From Clostridia bacterium (lineage in GTDB: Bacteria; Bacillota; Clostridia; Oscillospirales; Acutalibacteraceae): 5,641 bases of DNA. The stretch lies in assembly GCA_017559885.1 (NCBI GenBank), contig JAFYQN010000051.1:1-5641 (forward strand). The letters are read 5' to 3'. A model generated the notes under the pieces. The model had not been told where the DNA came from. It saw only the letters and a program-made list of their open reading frames with translations, and ran no database searches. Shown here piece after piece: positions 3,664 to 5,641 of this stretch (within the stretch, counting starts at the first letter, position 1; each line of letters begins with the position of its first letter). Both the position numbers and the translations under genes were made by a program.

Positions 3664-5641
3664 ATGCAAACCAACACCGCAAAACAACAACTTATGGAGA
3701 TTGCCGCACGAATTAAGGAAATGCGCGAAATTATGGGTTGGTCTATTGCCCAAATGGCAGAGAAAACTGAAGTAACCGAACAACAATATGTAGACTATGA
3801 AAATGCAATTATTGATTTTCCTTTTACATTTATACACAAATGCGCTCTTGCATTTGACGTAGAAATGACACAGTTGTTGGAAGGTAAATCTGCAAAACTT
3901 TCAAGTTATACCGTAACCCGTAAAGGTGGCGGTCAAAAGACTGCTAAAGAAGACGGCATCGATATTACTAACTTGGCTCCAAAATTCAAGGATAAAATCG
4001 CTGAACCCTACTTTGTAAGATATGAATACTCGGCTTCTCAACAAAACAAACCTATTCATCTTACTAAACACTCAGGTCAAGAGTTTGACTTTATTTTAAG
4101 CGGTTCGCTTAAAGTACAAATCGGTGAGCACACCGAAATTTTGCACGAGGGCGACAGCATTTATTATAACTCTTCTACCCCACACGGTATGATTGCCGTA
4201 GATGGCGCTGACTGCGTATTTTGCGCCGTGGTTCTTCCGGGCGAAGACACCAAGGAAGACGTTGTAAGAAAGAGTATTGTGTCAACCAAAAAGACCGAGC
4301 AACTCGTTTGCGAAAAGTTTATTGAAACTATCGAAGACGAAACAGGCGCTCTCAAAGATATCAAATTTAAAAACACCGACCAGTTTAACTTTGGTTTTGA
4401 TATTGTTGACGGCATTGCCGACAAATACCCCGAAAAACTTGCAATGCTTCACCTTGATAAAAACAAGGTAGAACGTCGCTTTACATTTAAAGATATGAAA
4501 CGCGCCTCTAACCAAGTGGCAAACTACTTTACTTCACTTGGTATTAAACGTGGCGACAAGGTAATGCTTGTACTAAAAAGACATTATCAGTTCTGGTTCT
4601 GTATGACCGCGCTTCATAAACTTGGCGCCGTGGCAATCCCTGCTACAAACCAACTTAAAGACCACGACTTTGAGTATCGTTTTAATGCGGCAGGCGTAAA
4701 AGCGCTTGTTTGTACCGCCGACGGCGACACCGCCGAAATTGCCGAAAGAGCCGCAAAGAATTGCCCTCAAGTAGAACAACTTATTATGGTTGGCGGCAAA
4801 CGTGACGGTTGGCACGATTTTGATAGCGATTATAAACTTTTCTCGGGCAAGTTTGACCGTCCACAAGATGCATCGGCCGGCAACGAAGCTGCTCTTATGT
4901 TCTTTACCTCAGGTACTACCGGCAACCCAAAAATGGCGGCTCACGCGCACACATACGCTTTAGGTCATTTTGTAACCGCTAAATACTGGCATTGTTGCGA
5001 ACGCGACGGACTCCACCTTACCATCTCCGACACAGGTTGGGGCAAATCGCTTTGGGGCAAACTTTACGGTCAATGGCTTTGTGAAGGCGCAGTATTTGTA
5101 TACGACTTTGACCGATTTGATGCGGCAGACATTTTGCCTATGTTTGCAAATTACGGCATCACAACCTTCTGCGCTCCGCCTACAATGCTTCGTATGCTTA
5201 TAAAAGAAGATTTATCAAATTATGATTTATCATCAATCCACCACATGACAACCGCTGGTGAAGCGCTTAATCCCGAAGTGTTTAAACAGTTTGAAAAGGC
5301 AACAGGTCTTCAAATAATGGAAGGTTTCGGTCAAACTGAAACCACCCTTACTATTGCAAACCTTGTCGGCACTACACCAAAAATCGGCGCCATGGGTAAA
5401 GCGTCTCCACAGTATGACGTTGATATAGTTGACCTCGACGGCAACCCTGTAGCCGATGGTGAAACAGGCGAAATTGTTATTCATACAAAAGATGACGTAC
5501 CTTGCGGTTTGTTTAAGGAATATTATCTTGACGACGAAAAAACAAACGAAGCTTGGCACGACGGTATGTATCACACAGGCGATACCGCTTGGCGTGACGA
5601 AGACGGTTATTTCTGGTACGTTAGCCGTATAGACGACGTAA
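3664..5641 (+). CDS. XRE-HTH / cupin / medium-chain acyl-CoA synthetase fusion (3' end beyond window)
   Basis: An uninterrupted frame of 659 residues runs off the window. ATG 3664 follows GGAAG of the ribosome binding site (3645-3653) by 10 nt. Residues about 10-73 form an XRE-type helix-turn-helix (RIKEMREIMGWSIAQMAEKT...YVDYENA). Residues about 114-197 form a cupin (HSGQEF at 136-141, EGDS 162-165, TPH 172-174). After a roughly 10-residue linker, from about 206 onward comes an AMP-binding synthetase: P-loop FTSGTTGNPK (414-423), TAGEALNPE, GFGQTE (554-559), TGD (638-640), and R655 with hinge D657. The acid would be activated as acyl-AMP and passed to CoA; the C-terminal lobe with the catalytic Lys (about 105 residues) lies outside. 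The synthetase part reads like the Methanosarcina acetivorans enzyme that prefers 2-methylbutyrate. Cupin residue Thr134 replaces the first expected metal His. It is controlled by the T-box immediately upstream. Domain calls are firm; substrate is inferred. No signal peptide or membrane segment is seen. Confidence 0.93.
   Translation, partial: MQTNTAKQQLMEIAARIKEMREIMGWSIAQMAEKTEVTEQQYVDYENAIIDFPFTFIHKCALAFDVEMTQLLEGKSAKLSSYTVTRKGGGQKTAKEDGIDITNLAPKFKDKIAEPYFVRYEYSASQQNKPIHLTKHSGQEFDFILSGSLKVQIGEHTEILHEGDSIYYNSSTPHGMIAVDGADCVFCAVVLPGEDTKEDVVRKSIVSTKKTEQLVCEKFIETIEDETGALKDIKFKNTDQFNFGFDIVDGIADKYPEKLAMLHLDKNKVERRFTFKDMKRASNQVANYFTSLGIKRGDKVMLVLKRHYQFWFCMTALHKLGAVAIPATNQLKDHDFEYRFNAAGVKALVCTADGDTAEIAERAAKNCPQVEQLIMVGGKRDGWHDFDSDYKLFSGKFDRPQDASAGNEAALMFFTSGTTGNPKMAAHAHTYALGHFVTAKYWHCCERDGLHLTISDTGWGKSLWGKLYGQWLCEGAVFVYDFDRFDAADILPMFANYGITTFCAPPTMLRMLIKEDLSNYDLSSIHHMTTAGEALNPEVFKQFEKATGLQIMEGFGQTETTLTIANLVGTTPKIGAMGKASPQYDVDIVDLDGNPVADGETGEIVIHTKDDVPCGLFKEYYLDDEKTNEAWHDGMYHTGDTAWRDEDGYFWYVSRIDDV

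Noticed and set aside
3484..3837. 117-residue minus-strand frame
   Set aside because: It is antisense to the T-box 3' half and to the helix-turn-helix region; composition is low complexity and it matches no family I know.
3664..4260. Annotating the helix-turn-helix/cupin part as a separate regulator gene
   Set aside because: There is no stop codon after the cupin; the frame continues without interruption into the synthetase.
4573..4866. Minus-strand frames within the synthetase gene (also 4164-4515 and 5233-5574)
   Set aside because: All are antisense to a single open plus-strand frame with continuous domain homology; none has its own start signals.

Overview
The window looks like chromosomal DNA from a low-GC Gram-positive anaerobe, most likely a Clostridia-class Bacillota. 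The reasons are the AT-rich sequence, strong AGG-type ribosome binding sites, an intrinsic-terminator T-box leader, and a MocR-type fragment with the NTFTK / GFYSC wording I associate with clostridial members. No species can be named. There are no tRNA or rRNA genes, CRISPR arrays or insertion sequences.

Layout. (1) Positions 1-417, + strand: the 3' end of a MocR/PdxR-type regulator (aminotransferase-like domain). It stops about 80-90 residues earlier than the family norm, inside a perfect hairpin at 402-427 that serves as terminator for both converging transcripts. (2) Positions 432-3242, - strand: a compact proB-proA-proC operon, the complete glutamate-to-proline pathway. The intergenic gaps are 4 and 8 nt, and it is read from a promoter near 3267-3277. 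ProB is the short form without a PUA domain. (3) Positions 3321-3640, + strand: a sigma-A-type promoter followed by a complete T-box riboswitch with Stem I, a candidate specifier, a T-box bulge, and mutually exclusive antiterminator and terminator. (4) Position 3664 to the window end, + strand: one long open frame of 659 residues that runs off the window. It fuses an XRE helix-turn-helix, a cupin domain and an acyl-CoA synthetase (AMP-binding) domain.

The most interesting part is (3)+(4). T-boxes normally control aminoacyl-tRNA synthetase, amino-acid biosynthesis or amino-acid transport genes. Here one directly controls an acyl-CoA synthetase. The synthetase domain closely resembles the Methanosarcina acetivorans medium-chain enzyme, reported to prefer 2-methylbutyrate. 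All six acyl-pocket residues I recall for that enzyme occur here at identical spacing (constant offset of 205). The best specifier triplet in the T-box is AUC (isoleucine). 2-Methylbutyryl-CoA is one reductive carboxylation away from the keto acid precursor of isoleucine. I therefore infer an isoleucine-starvation-induced system that salvages branched short-chain fatty acid into isoleucine, with a ligand-sensing DNA-binding module fused to the first enzyme. This function is inferred; the architecture and the T-box are read directly from the sequence.
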